From Marinifilum_A sediminis (lineage in GTDB: Bacteria > Bacteroidota > Bacteroidia > Bacteroidales > Marinifilaceae), in NCBI GenBank assembly GCA_947496465.1, contig CANMCX010000017.1, positions 1 to 64,000 on the forward strand: a stretch of 64,000 nt of DNA, in the 5' to 3' direction. Below the pieces are notes generated by a model. That model had not been told where the DNA came from and searched no databases. It saw only the letters and a list, made by a program, of their open reading frames with translations. Shown in pieces: positions 26,582 through 35,647 of the stretch. Every line of letters starts with the position of its first letter. Within the stretch, counting starts at the first letter, position 1. The position numbers and the translations under genes are program-made.

Positions 26582-27805
26582 TCAAACTTCTACATTGTTT
26601 TTCATTAGCAAGTTAATAGATTCTGCCAAACGTTGTACTCCAATTCGGTTATTTTTTTCATCCATAAAGGAAAAATTGATCCTCATGGTATTCTTACCAC
26701 TTCCATCGCAATGAAATACGGAGCCTAATACAAAAGCTACATTTTTTTCAATTGCTAGCTGGAACAGCTCTTCAGTGTCCATTCCTTCAGGTAAACTAAG
26801 AAATAAAAACAATCCTCCTTCTGGTCTGGTCCAACTTACTCCTTTAGGCATAAAATCCTCAAAAGCTTGCAGCATTACATCTCTTTTTTTGTGATACATT
26901 TCAATGATTACCTTTAAATTTTTATCGAAGTAACCTTTCTCAATATATTTAGCAGTAATCTTTTGTGTGAATGATGCAGTGCATAAATCGGTGTTCTGTT
27001 TTGCTTTCACAAATTTGTCGATTATATTTTCGTGAGCTATCACCCAACCAATTCTAAATCCGGGTACGAAAATTTTAGAAAAAGTTCCCAATGCAATTAC
27101 ATGACCTGTATTGTCCAATTCGTACATCATTCGCTGAGGTTTTCCTTCGAACCGTAATTCTCTGTATGGACTATCCTCAATAATTAAGACATTGAATTTT
27201 TTGGCAATATCAATAATCTCTAATCTGCGAAATTCAGGCATGGTAATACCTGCAGGATTCTGGAAATCGGGAATGACATAGATGAATTTAGGCATTTCAC
27301 CATTATTTTTCATCTTAATAAGAGTTTGGTCTAATATGTCTGAACGCATTCCATACTCGTCCAATTCAATGCCTACCGGAATAGCACCATAACTTGAGAA
27401 AGCACCTAAACCACCTAAATAACTAGGCAATCCACAAATAATTTTATCTCCGCGATTGATGAAAATTTTACCTGCTAAATCCAATCCTTGCTGAGATGAG
27501 GTGAGGATAACCAAATTGTCGGTGCTAATATTCAAACCTTCTTGCCGATATCTATTGGTAAGAATTTCCCGAAGTTTTGCATCTCCTTCGGTTGCGCCAT
27601 ATTGTAAGGCACACTTGCCATCTTCTTCAAGAACCTCGCAGGAAATTTTTTTTAATTCTTCAATAGGAAAAGAGTTGGGCGCAGGAAGTCCTCCAGCAAA
27701 TGAGATGATATCATCTCGTTGGGTTAGTTTCAATAATTCTCGAATTACAGACCGTTTCATGCCCTTGGCACTGTCGGAAAGAATGTCTTCTAAATTAGTA
27801 ATCAT
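26582..27805 (-). CDS. PLP-dependent aminotransferase (2-aminoadipate/aromatic type)
   Basis: This 407-residue fold-type I aminotransferase has FAGGLPAPNSFP at the N terminus, the PLP-stacking ILTSSQQGLDLAGKIF, VIPDFQNPAGITM (Asn for the PLP ring), EDSPYREL, and the Schiff-base lysine in TFSKIFVPGFRIGW (about 246-259). The pattern fits the LysN/KAT-like group of 2-aminoadipate or aromatic and branched-chain transaminases, which lack the N-terminal DNA-binding domain of MocR regulators. The exact amino acid cannot be read from sequence. It is a single gene with its own terminator. Confidence 0.88.
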   Translation of the reverse strand: MITNLEDILSDSAKGMKRSVIRELLKLTQRDDIISFAGGLPAPNSFPIEELKKISCEVLEEDGKCALQYGATEGDAKLREILTNRYRQEGLNISTDNLVILTSSQQGLDLAGKIFINRGDKIICGLPSYLGGLGAFSSYGAIPVGIELDEYGMRSDILDQTLIKMKNNGEMPKFIYVIPDFQNPAGITMPEFRRLEIIDIAKKFNVLIIEDSPYRELRFEGKPQRMMYELDNTGHVIALGTFSKIFVPGFRIGWVIAHENIIDKFVKAKQNTDLCTASFTQKITAKYIEKGYFDKNLKVIIEMYHKKRDVMLQAFEDFMPKGVSWTRPEGGLFLFLSLPEGMDTEELFQLAIEKNVAFVLGSVFHCDGSGKNTMRINFSFMDEKNNRIGVQRLAESINLLMKNNVEV

Positions 27806-27968
27806 TTTTCCCCCGTTTTTAGTAATATTTTTGGATTTTAAGACGAAAAAACCAATATTCGACAGTAATAAATTTACGTTTTTATTACGTCAAAACCTTG
27901 AAATTGTAAAAAAAAGGAGGTTTAAAAATACAATTTACAATTAATATGCCTTTAAAAATTTAAAACAG

Positions 27969-29453
27969 TCAAATTAGCTCTCGTAGCTTTTCCAATTGTT
28001 TGTTTTTATTTACATCACGCATATTTCGTGCAGTTTTTGTAAAATATTGATGGTTTGAAATGAACTTAATCTGGAGTCTGTTCCAATCATCGATACTTTT
28101 AATTTTTCCATACTCTTTTAATTCGCGGTACAAATTTCCGGAAACAGGAATAAAATCAGTTCTACCCAAATAATCCAAATCGGCATCGCACATGATCATT
28201 TCCAACTTTGTTTTTGGCTGTGGTGGATGTTTGGTGTGCATGATTAAGCTTGCAATTTCGTTTATTTGATCTTCGGAATATTTGTACTGTGGAAGAATAT
28301 GACGAGCCAATTTAACACTGTAGTCTTCATGATCATTGTAGGAAAGAATAAAACCTGTATCGTGGAATAATGCTGCAGTTTTAATCAGTAGCATTTCAGC
28401 TTCGGTAATTCCCTCTTTTCTGCCTATAATTTCAACCTCAGTAATCACATCAATGGTGTGTTTCAGATTGTGATAGTAGAGATTTTTAGGTAATTCATTT
28501 TCCATTTTGGTAAGGATGCTCTCTTCTAAATCATCATATCGAAGCATCTGAAATCTGGTAATGAAATATTCATTAGGAACCAGTCCTTTTAAATCTGCCG
28601 ACATGTTAGGCAAAAATCCTTTTACGAAGTACATGTCAATATTACCCTTATATTTTACGGGCATTCTGCCACGATACTCACAAATAAAGAATTCTTTTAC
28701 GAGCATATAAGTCATTCCCGAGATGTTAATTTCATTAACTGCTCCCGAAGATTCCATCCTACTGGCGGTGTTTACCGTATCTCCCCAAATATCGTAGCTT
28801 ACTTTTTTAGAACCCACAACACCAGCAATTACAGGACCAGTATGAACACCGACTCTCAATCCCCAAATAGCCTTTCTGGTTTCGCGAGAGTTAATTTTCA
28901 TACTTTTCATGTATTGCTGAATTTCCATTGCAGCTAAAACTACTTCAATTGGATTGGTTCGGTTTTTATTTGGAATTCCACCTGCACACATGTATGCATC
29001 TCCAACTGTTTTTATTTTTTCAATATTAAATTTCTCAACTACCGTATCAAAATGCATGAAGAATTTATCCAATTCATCAATAAGGTCTTCCGGATTCATT
29101 TGTTCCACAATTTTAGTGAAACCGTGGATGTCCGAAAACAATACGGTAACCATTCTAAATCGTCGGGAAGATACTTTCCCTTTTGTTTGGAGCTCTTCAG
29201 CCGTTTGTTTTGGTAGTAGGTTAGCTAATAATTTTTCTGCTTTTTCTTTTTGATAGATTAACTCCTGGTTTTTATCGTAGAAGTCTTTTTCAATTTCACT
29301 TCTTTGCTTTCGCAATTCAATTCTAAACCATAAAAACATAAATACTATGAGGCTAAGGAGAATCAAGACAAATAGTAAAATATTTTGTGATAAAAATGCA
29401 ATTTCAAATTGTTTGAGAAATTGGAATTGAATTATGAGAGAGTATTGAGTCAT
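27969..29453 (-). CDS. Membrane adenylate cyclase fused to an HD hydrolase domain
   Basis: The 494-residue protein has one N-terminal membrane span (about 22-43), a coiled linker (45-78), a class III cyclase domain (about 98-285) and a C-terminal HD domain (about 325-430). Both metal Asp residues are present (Asp108 in LFSDIHGFT, Asp152 in GDAYM), as are Asn228 and Arg232 for catalysis. The base-selecting pair is Lys148 (EKIKTVG) and Asp221 (YDIWG), which is the adenylate-type pair. The HD residues His332, His364-Asp365 and Asp424 also look intact. The protein could both make and remove a nucleotide signal, or the HD part may act on another substrate. Confidence 0.88.
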   Translation of the reverse strand: MTQYSLIIQFQFLKQFEIAFLSQNILLFVLILLSLIVFMFLWFRIELRKQRSEIEKDFYDKNQELIYQKEKAEKLLANLLPKQTAEELQTKGKVSSRRFRMVTVLFSDIHGFTKIVEQMNPEDLIDELDKFFMHFDTVVEKFNIEKIKTVGDAYMCAGGIPNKNRTNPIEVVLAAMEIQQYMKSMKINSRETRKAIWGLRVGVHTGPVIAGVVGSKKVSYDIWGDTVNTASRMESSGAVNEINISGMTYMLVKEFFICEYRGRMPVKYKGNIDMYFVKGFLPNMSADLKGLVPNEYFITRFQMLRYDDLEESILTKMENELPKNLYYHNLKHTIDVITEVEIIGRKEGITEAEMLLIKTAALFHDTGFILSYNDHEDYSVKLARHILPQYKYSEDQINEIASLIMHTKHPPQPKTKLEMIMCDADLDYLGRTDFIPVSGNLYRELKEYGKIKSIDDWNRLQIKFISNHQYFTKTARNMRDVNKNKQLEKLRELI

Positions 29454-29647
29454 GAATTATTAGTTAAGATCAAAATGGTTCAGCGGTAATAAAAATAACC
29501 AAGATATTTGAATTATAAGACTTAAACCTAATTTAATCTGATTTGTTCACATGCCTATATAAAATTTGCTACTTTAACAAAAAATGGCTAAATTGATCTC
29601 TGGTTATGTTAAGACTTAATATTGCTGATCCTCTTTTACTCTAAACT

Positions 29648-30475
29648 ATGGAAAATACAAAACGATCATTACTTGTAGCATGGGATTTTTCAACAGTAGC
29701 AGAATATGCACTGGAACATGCGTTAATTTTTGCGGAGAATGTAAGTGCCGAGGTAATACTTGTTCATATTGTTAAGAAAGAATCTCAAATTGTAGAAGCC
29801 AAGGAAAAAATGGCTAAAATGATTGAGGATTTTGAAAAGGAGAAAAATGTTCGTCTGGAATCAATTGTTCGGGAGGGAAGTATTTTTACTACTATTAATG
29901 ATATTGCCAAGGAGATGAATACTATGTTAGTACTTATGGGAACTCATGGTATTAAAGGAATGCAGAAGCTTACTGGCAGTTGGGCCTTAAAGGTAATTGT
30001 TGGATCCAGAGTTCCTTTTGTAGTGGTTCAGGCACCACCGGTGCAGAAAAAATATTCATCTGTAGTTTTGCCTGTCGACTTTAAGAAAGAGAACAAGGAA
30101 AAGCTAAGTTGGGCTGAATTTTTAGGTAAATTTTTTAAAGCAAAAATGCGAATCATTACGCCTAAAATGCCTGAAGGTCAGATGCTGCAAAGAACAAAAG
30201 CAAACTTGGTTTTTGCTAAGAAGTATTTGGAAAATAGAGGAATTGATTATGAGATTGATACAGCTGATGGAGGAAATGATTTTGCAATGGAAACTGTCGA
30301 TTTCGCGAAGAAGATTGATGCTGATATTATATTGATTATGACTACAAAAAATATTTCATTCCAGGATTACATGCTGGGAGCTCACGAACAATTTGTTATA
30401 GCAAACTCAGCTCATATACCAGTTATGTGTGTAAATCCAAGAACAGATCTTTCCAAATACGGAAGTTTTTATTAA
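29648..30475 (+). CDS. Tandem UspA-domain universal stress protein
   Basis: The 275-residue protein has two UspA domains (about 5-138 and 140-270). The first has the core LLVAWDFSTVAEYALEHAL and the MGTHGIKGMQKLTGSWALKVI stretch that resembles the ATP-binding loop. The second is more diverged, with DADIILIMTT. Such tandem proteins respond to starvation and stress; ligand binding by the first domain is plausible, while the second may be structural. It is divergent from the cyclase gene, so a shared control region of about 190 bases lies between them. Confidence 0.88.
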   Translation: MENTKRSLLVAWDFSTVAEYALEHALIFAENVSAEVILVHIVKKESQIVEAKEKMAKMIEDFEKEKNVRLESIVREGSIFTTINDIAKEMNTMLVLMGTHGIKGMQKLTGSWALKVIVGSRVPFVVVQAPPVQKKYSSVVLPVDFKKENKEKLSWAEFLGKFFKAKMRIITPKMPEGQMLQRTKANLVFAKKYLENRGIDYEIDTADGGNDFAMETVDFAKKIDADIILIMTTKNISFQDYMLGAHEQFVIANSAHIPVMCVNPRTDLSKYGSFY

Positions 30476-30501
30476 TGCTTATTTTATTAATATCTATATT
30501 T

Positions 30502-30530
30502 GAACAACGGTTTTTTAGCCGTTGTTTTTT
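30502..30530 (+). terminator. Rho-independent terminator
   Basis: Stem aacaacgg / ccgttgtt with a T-rich loop, followed by a T tract, 27 bases after the UspA gene. Confidence 0.75.
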
Positions 30531-30558
30531 GTTTGATTAATTTGATAATAGAAGAAAA

Positions 30559-31137
30559 ATGAAGTTAGTTTTTGCGACCAATAACCCGAATAAATTAAAG
30601 GAGCTTCAGAACCTTTTAGGTGATGATATTGAATTGCTAAGTCTTGCAGATATTAATTGCAATGATGACATTCCAGAAGATCATGAAACGCTTGAGGAAA
30701 ATGCGACACAAAAGGCGGAATACATCTACAATAAATTTAAGTTGAATTGTTTTGCTGATGATACAGGATTGGAAATTGAAGCATTAAACAATGAACCGGG
30801 CGTCTATTCAGCAAGATACGCAGGTGTTGATAAGGATGCGAAAGCAAACATGAAAAAGGTTCTTAAAAATTTAGAAGGAGAATCGAATCGATTGGCAAGG
30901 TTTAGAACTGTAATTTCGTTGTTCTTAAATGATGAAGAGTATCAGTTCGAAGGTATTGTTCATGGTAATATATTGGAAAGTGAAAAGGGAAGAGATGGAT
31001 TTGGGTATGATCCGATATTTGAACCTAAAGGATATTCAATCTCATTTGCCGAAATGGAAATGTCAGAAAAAAATAGGATAAGCCATAGAGGATTAGCGGT
31101 TCAAAAACTAGTAAAATTTCTTTTAAATTATAAATAA
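30559..31137 (+). CDS. rdgB: XTP/dITP pyrophosphatase (HAM1 family)
   Basis: The 192-residue protein hydrolyses non-canonical purine triphosphates (dITP, XTP) to the monophosphates and keeps them out of DNA. Landmarks: FATNNPNKLKEL at the N terminus, the FADDTGLEIEAL acidic motif (about 68-79), PGVYSARYAG, GRDGFGYDPIF, and the C-terminal SHRGLAVQKL. The length is standard. It lies 22 bases before porZ, and recO follows, so the three probably share a transcript. Confidence 0.95.
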   Translation: MKLVFATNNPNKLKELQNLLGDDIELLSLADINCNDDIPEDHETLEENATQKAEYIYNKFKLNCFADDTGLEIEALNNEPGVYSARYAGVDKDAKANMKKVLKNLEGESNRLARFRTVISLFLNDEEYQFEGIVHGNILESEKGRDGFGYDPIFEPKGYSISFAEMEMSEKNRISHRGLAVQKLVKFLLNYK

Positions 31138-31159
31138 TAGTCAGTTTTTATAAGTTATT

Positions 31160-33430
31160 ATGCGACAGTTGTATATTGTAGTTTTATTGATGTTTAACTT
31201 TATTTATTTAAAGGCTCAGGACTTTACATCATGGACAGAACATTTGCCTTATAGAAAGGCGACACACCTTGTCGCGAATAATAAAAATATATTTTGCCTT
31301 ACTCAATCCGGTTTGTTTTCTTATTCATTAACCGATAATGAAATTGTAAGTTATACCAAGGCAAAGGGTTTGTCGGATGTTAATATTACAGCAATAGGAT
31401 GGTCGGAAGAGCAAAATTCTTTATTATTAGGATATGATAATGGCAATTTGGATCTGATAAAAGATAATGAGATCATTAATATCTCTGAGATCAATAAATT
31501 TTCCACTATCGATAACAAAACAATTAATTCCATAACAGTTTCAGGAGGTTTTGCTTATTTAGGAACTGATTTTGGAATTGTACTTCTCAATATTGATAAA
31601 GAAGAAATAACTGATACTTATATTATTGGGGCAGGAGGAAAAAGATTAAAAGTGAATGATGTTGTTCTAAGTTCGAATGAAATTTGGGCAGCAAGTGAGG
31701 AGGGCATTTACAATGCAATGTTAAATTCCACAAATTTAGTTGATTTCAACAACTGGAATCTTGTAACTAATATTCCTGCAAGTAATCGAGAGTGTAAGGA
31801 TTTGGAATTTATTGGTAACGATTTATTTGTATTGCGATCGACATTTGGTACTACCAGTGAAATTTATAAGCTCACAAATAATATATGGTCAGAATTTCAG
31901 TCCAATACAAGTCAAATTTATTCTATTAAAAACATTAATAATAACTTGTGGCTGTGCCAATCGGATATTATTAAAGAGTTAAGTGTTAATGGCACACAAC
32001 AATCTTCTATCACCTTAAATGATAATGATGATTTTAGAGATGTGTATCAGATAAATGATAGGGTTTTTATTGCCGATTATGAACGTTCATTAATTGAAAA
32101 TCAGGGATCTTCCTATGAAGTAATCAAACCCGATGGACCTATGAGGTCTGATATTAGCTCGGTACATTCTGTTGGAGATCAAACATGGGCAGTGGCTGGA
32201 AATCATGATGATTTGTATCAAAATGTGAACACTCCTGCTGAACTATTTTTATTTGAATCTAAAAATTGGAAAAATTTCACCCAGGAAAATACAGAGGATT
32301 TATCTGGAAAGTTTGATTTGGTTGATATTACGTCTAATCAGCGAAATGAATCCAGAATATATACAGCTTCGTGGGGAGATGGAATTTTCTTCTTTGAAAA
32401 TCAGGAGTTAAAAGCAAATTGGAATTCAAGTAATTCACCATTAGATTCAAAAGGTGTAATTTCAATGTCGTCCGATTCTGATGGAAACTTATGGGTTTTA
32501 GATGCAAATTCTAATGATGCCATTAAGGTATTGAGCTATGAAGGAGAATGGAATTCGATCCCTTACAATAGTTTGAGCAATCAGCTTGATATGCAAAAAA
32601 TTATTGCGCTTGAAAACGGTGACAAATGGGTGTTACGAGCAGTTGGAAAATCCTTGTTTGCATTTAATGAAAATGGGACAATTGCCAACAAGGATGATGA
32701 TGTTAGCGCTTCATTTTCTGTTCGCGACGAAAACAATTCTACCATTACATCCCAGGTATACGATTTGGTTGAAGATAAGGATGGGAGTGTTTGGTTAGCT
32801 ACGTCAAGCGGGGTGGTTGTATATGCTGATCCTGGAACAATCTTTCGAAATGGTGATTTTTATGCCTATCGCCCAATAATTACAATAGAAGGATCAACAC
32901 AATTTTTATTATCAACCGAAAAAGTAATTAGTATTACTACAAATGGAGCTAACCAAAAGTGGTTGGGAACAGAAAGCTCAGGAGCATTCCTGGTTTCAGA
33001 AAATGGAGATGAACAGTTGGCACATTTCAATACCAATAACAGCCCATTGCCATCAAATAAAATTGATAAAATCTCGGTAAATCCGGGAACTGGAGAGGTT
33101 TTTTTTGTTACTGACAAGGGATTAGTTTCCTATAGAGGTAAAGTGACAGAAGGAACGGATGATTATAGTGATTTGTATGTGTATCCTAATCCGGTACGTG
33201 AGACTTATAAGGGAGATGTAACAGTAAGTGGATTGATTACTGATTCTACGGTAAAAATTACTGATGTAAGTGGAAATTTGGTTTGGGAAGGAAAATCGGA
33301 AGGTGGACAATTTATTTGGAATGGCAAGAATTTCAATGGTTCACGAGTACATACAGGTGTGTATTTGATATTCTGTTCAAATTCTGATGGATCTAAATCA
33401 AAAGTGATTAAATTGTTATTTATTCACTAG
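31160..33430 (+). CDS. porZ: PorZ-like type IX secretion protein
   Basis: This 756-residue exported protein (signal MRQLYIVVLLMFNFIYLKAQ) begins with DFTSWTEHLPYRKATHL, the characteristic PorZ opening. It continues as two beta-propellers with repeated xLWxxTxxGV-type blades (for example SVWLATSSGVVVY), then ends in a type IX C-terminal domain (about 675-756, YVYPNPVRETYKGDVTVSG through VIKLLFIH). In Porphyromonas gingivalis PorZ sits on the cell surface and feeds A-LPS to the sortase PorU. The length is close to that protein (about 776). The order rdgB, porZ, recO supports the call. No other T9SS gene is in the window. Confidence 0.88.
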   Translation: MRQLYIVVLLMFNFIYLKAQDFTSWTEHLPYRKATHLVANNKNIFCLTQSGLFSYSLTDNEIVSYTKAKGLSDVNITAIGWSEEQNSLLLGYDNGNLDLIKDNEIINISEINKFSTIDNKTINSITVSGGFAYLGTDFGIVLLNIDKEEITDTYIIGAGGKRLKVNDVVLSSNEIWAASEEGIYNAMLNSTNLVDFNNWNLVTNIPASNRECKDLEFIGNDLFVLRSTFGTTSEIYKLTNNIWSEFQSNTSQIYSIKNINNNLWLCQSDIIKELSVNGTQQSSITLNDNDDFRDVYQINDRVFIADYERSLIENQGSSYEVIKPDGPMRSDISSVHSVGDQTWAVAGNHDDLYQNVNTPAELFLFESKNWKNFTQENTEDLSGKFDLVDITSNQRNESRIYTASWGDGIFFFENQELKANWNSSNSPLDSKGVISMSSDSDGNLWVLDANSNDAIKVLSYEGEWNSIPYNSLSNQLDMQKIIALENGDKWVLRAVGKSLFAFNENGTIANKDDDVSASFSVRDENNSTITSQVYDLVEDKDGSVWLATSSGVVVYADPGTIFRNGDFYAYRPIITIEGSTQFLLSTEKVISITTNGANQKWLGTESSGAFLVSENGDEQLAHFNTNNSPLPSNKIDKISVNPGTGEVFFVTDKGLVSYRGKVTEGTDDYSDLYVYPNPVRETYKGDVTVSGLITDSTVKITDVSGNLVWEGKSEGGQFIWNGKNFNGSRVHTGVYLIFCSNSDGSKSKVIKLLFIH

Positions 33431-33438
33431 AAATAATC

Positions 33439-34164
33439 ATGTTGCATCAAACCAAAGGCATCGTTTTAAATAGGATACAATATGGCGAAACCAGCTTGAT
33501 TGTGCATGTCTACACGGAGAAATTCGGTAGGCAAGCCTACATGGTAAAAGGGAGTCGCTCCAAAAAATCAAAAAGCAAAAGCAACTTGTTTCGTCCATTT
33601 TTTCTTCTCGAAATGGAAGTTTACCACAAGGAGGGAAAGAATATTCAATCCTTAAAAGAGGTCCGACTAACCGAAACCTTAAATAACTTATTCTTTGATA
33701 TTGAGAAAAGTACGATGGTATTATTTCTTACTGAAGTCTTGTCTAAAGTTTTGCGGGAAGAAGAAGCCAATCAGGAATTATTCGTATTTCTTTACAATTG
33801 TATTCGATATTTGGATTTGTGTGAAGATTCCATACAGAATTTTCATTTGTACTTTTTAACCAAGCTAACTCGCTTCCTGGGTTTTTATCCTCAGCTAAAT
33901 TGGTCCGATAAATACTCTGTTTTTGATATGGATAATGGACGTTTTGTAGAAGAGGTAAATTCTCATGCACATTGCTTGGGAAAACAAGAAAGCGAAACGC
34001 TTTATTCTTTATTTAACACTTCAATTGATGATCTTAATGAAATAAAAATCAATAGTAAAGAATTAGATTTAGTTTTGAGAGGAGTTTTAAACTTTTATGC
34101 ACTGCAAAGTCAAGGTTTTTCTTCCTTAAAGTCCCTTGCGGTTATCAGAGAATTGTTTGAATAG
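33439..34164 (+). CDS. recO: DNA repair protein RecO
   Basis: This 241-residue protein starts with the OB-fold LHQTKGIVLNRIQYGETSLIVHVYTEKFG typical of RecO, read in two pieces at residues 2-30. A helical domain follows (about 80-235), with LYFLTKLTRFLGFYPQ. The four-cysteine zinc site found in some RecO proteins is absent, as in other Bacteroidota. RecO loads RecA on SSB-coated DNA together with RecR. It starts 8 bases after porZ, so it is probably co-transcribed. Confidence 0.93.
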   Translation: MLHQTKGIVLNRIQYGETSLIVHVYTEKFGRQAYMVKGSRSKKSKSKSNLFRPFFLLEMEVYHKEGKNIQSLKEVRLTETLNNLFFDIEKSTMVLFLTEVLSKVLREEEANQELFVFLYNCIRYLDLCEDSIQNFHLYFLTKLTRFLGFYPQLNWSDKYSVFDMDNGRFVEEVNSHAHCLGKQESETLYSLFNTSIDDLNEIKINSKELDLVLRGVLNFYALQSQGFSSLKSLAVIRELFE

Positions 34165-34214
34165 GATTATTTTCACAAAGATTTTATTTTATACATATAG
34201 TTTGAATAATTCTT

Positions 34215-34243
34215 TTGTTGATTAGCAGGAATTTGTATTTTTG
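34215..34243 (+). promoter_or_regulatory. Predicted promoter of tRNA-Arg
   Basis: A TATTTTTG box at 34236-34243 matches the Bacteroidota TAnnTTTG consensus, and ttg at 34215-34217 lies 18 bases upstream. The tRNA begins 10 bases after the box. Confidence 0.6.
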
Positions 34244-34253
34244 CATGTCTTAT

Positions 34254-34325
34254 GGCCCCATAGTTCAAGGGATAGAACAAGTGTTTCCTAAACACTAGAT
34301 GCAGGTTCGAGTCCTGCTGGGGTCA
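34254..34325 (+). tRNA. tRNA-Arg (anticodon CCT)
   Basis: A full cloverleaf can be drawn. The acceptor stem ggcccca pairs with tggggtc (one G-T pair), with A as the discriminator. The D arm follows, then the anticodon stem agtgt / acact with loop ttcctaa, so the anticodon is CCT (reads AGG). The T arm gcagg-ttcgagt-cctgc is perfect. CCA is not encoded (the next bases are cta). A terminator follows at 34337. Decayed copies of the 3' end lie at 36839 and 44504. Confidence 0.95.
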
Positions 34326-34336
34326 CTAAAGAACTG

Positions 34337-34363
34337 AAGCTGATAAATTTATCAGCTTTTTTT
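34337..34363 (+). terminator. Terminator of tRNA-Arg
   Basis: Stem aagctgata / tatcagctt (9 bp, AATT loop) followed by seven T residues. The same hairpin recurs after both tRNA 3'-end fragments downstream. Confidence 0.85.
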
Positions 34364-34624
34364 GTGTAGTCCTGTTTCGACATCATACTTCCTTTGAAAT
34401 TAATTTCCTTTCTCTTTAGTTATTTAGAAAGCCCAATGGCTCATTTTATCCTGTAAGAAGCATTAAATCTATCAATGTACTTCATATGTAGAGTAATTCT
34501 GAAAAGTCTTTTAAAAAGGCTAAAACATGTTGTTTTGTTTCTTATTATCCGTTTATTTAAATCTGAATTTCTTTAGTTAAAATATTAAGCAGTATATTTA
34601 TTAACAAAGATTTTTATGATTTAC

Positions 34625-35638
34625 ATGAAAAAACTACTTCATACTTGCCTAGTCTTTATTTTACCCTTGTTTCTGTATAGTCAGGAAAACAAGAGTACCA
34701 TTAATTTTTTGAAAATTGAATATTCTGATTTATCAAAGATTATTTTAACCGATCATTACAATGATAATTTTGAAAGAACATGGGGTAGAGTGTATGAAAT
34801 AGAGTTTTCAAAGGATAGCATTTTACTTTTTCAGACTAGGGAGTATTACTATCCTTATCAGTTTGTAACTAGTTCACTTGATTCTTTGAAAATGTTCTTA
34901 TTGAGTGAACATGAAATTGATTCTACAGAGATAGAAAAAATTATTTCTGAGGTGAATAAGAGAAACACAAAGAGAAGTATAATGCAATGTTATATCGATT
35001 CTACCTATTGGGGATCTACTAACATGCTTGAGAATTGGAGTGAGAAAAGATTCATCAAGAATATTTCAAAAGTTGAAATAGAGAAATTATTAAATCAGAT
35101 TAATGCCAGACACAACTCACCATTTAAATATTTAAAGGTAAATGGAATTGATAGTATTTGGTTGAAAAAAAATTCTGAAAGATTAATTGACATGTTGTCC
35201 AATGGAAGTAAGAAACAAAAGCCATACTGGACTGCATTTTACAAAGATTTATTTACTGATTACGATAATTTTAAATGGAAATATGCATTCTCTCTCTTGA
35301 GAAGGAACATGGATAGTTATCCATATTTTGAAATGCAGATGGTTACACGATCAAGTGATACGATTTGTATAAATTCTGAAGGACAGGATTTATATCAAAT
35401 TCCCTGGACTATGAATGGAGAATATAAGACTTATAATCCTCTTCTTCCAATTAGTATTTCTAATTTAATTCCTGAAGAAGAATGTTGTTCTAGTAAAAAT
35501 CGGTTAAATCCATCATGGAGTGAGATAGAGACAAATATAATCGATTGGATTAAGTTTAAGAATTACAAAATCGATAAAAAAAAGTGGAGAAAAATTGCCA
35601 GTGAGAAAAGAAATAATTGTAAAAAAATAAGAAGATAA
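34625..35638 (+). CDS. Unrecognised exported protein
   Basis: The protein has 337 residues from the ATG at 34625; the ATG at 34616 adds only MIY before the signal peptide MKKLLHTCLVFILPLFLYSQ. The mature part is mixed alpha/beta, rich in Ser, Lys, Ile and aromatic residues, and ends in a very basic tail (about 315-337, KIDKKKWRKIASEKRNNCKK). I recognise no domain. It stands directly behind the tRNA-Arg gene and is followed 9 bases later by a second exported orphan, so the two likely form an operon. The AT-rich codon use and the position suggest accessory DNA. Confidence 0.75.
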   Translation: MKKLLHTCLVFILPLFLYSQENKSTINFLKIEYSDLSKIILTDHYNDNFERTWGRVYEIEFSKDSILLFQTREYYYPYQFVTSSLDSLKMFLLSEHEIDSTEIEKIISEVNKRNTKRSIMQCYIDSTYWGSTNMLENWSEKRFIKNISKVEIEKLLNQINARHNSPFKYLKVNGIDSIWLKKNSERLIDMLSNGSKKQKPYWTAFYKDLFTDYDNFKWKYAFSLLRRNMDSYPYFEMQMVTRSSDTICINSEGQDLYQIPWTMNGEYKTYNPLLPISISNLIPEEECCSSKNRLNPSWSEIETNIIDWIKFKNYKIDKKKWRKIASEKRNNCKKIRR

Positions 35639-35647
35639 TTAAATAAT

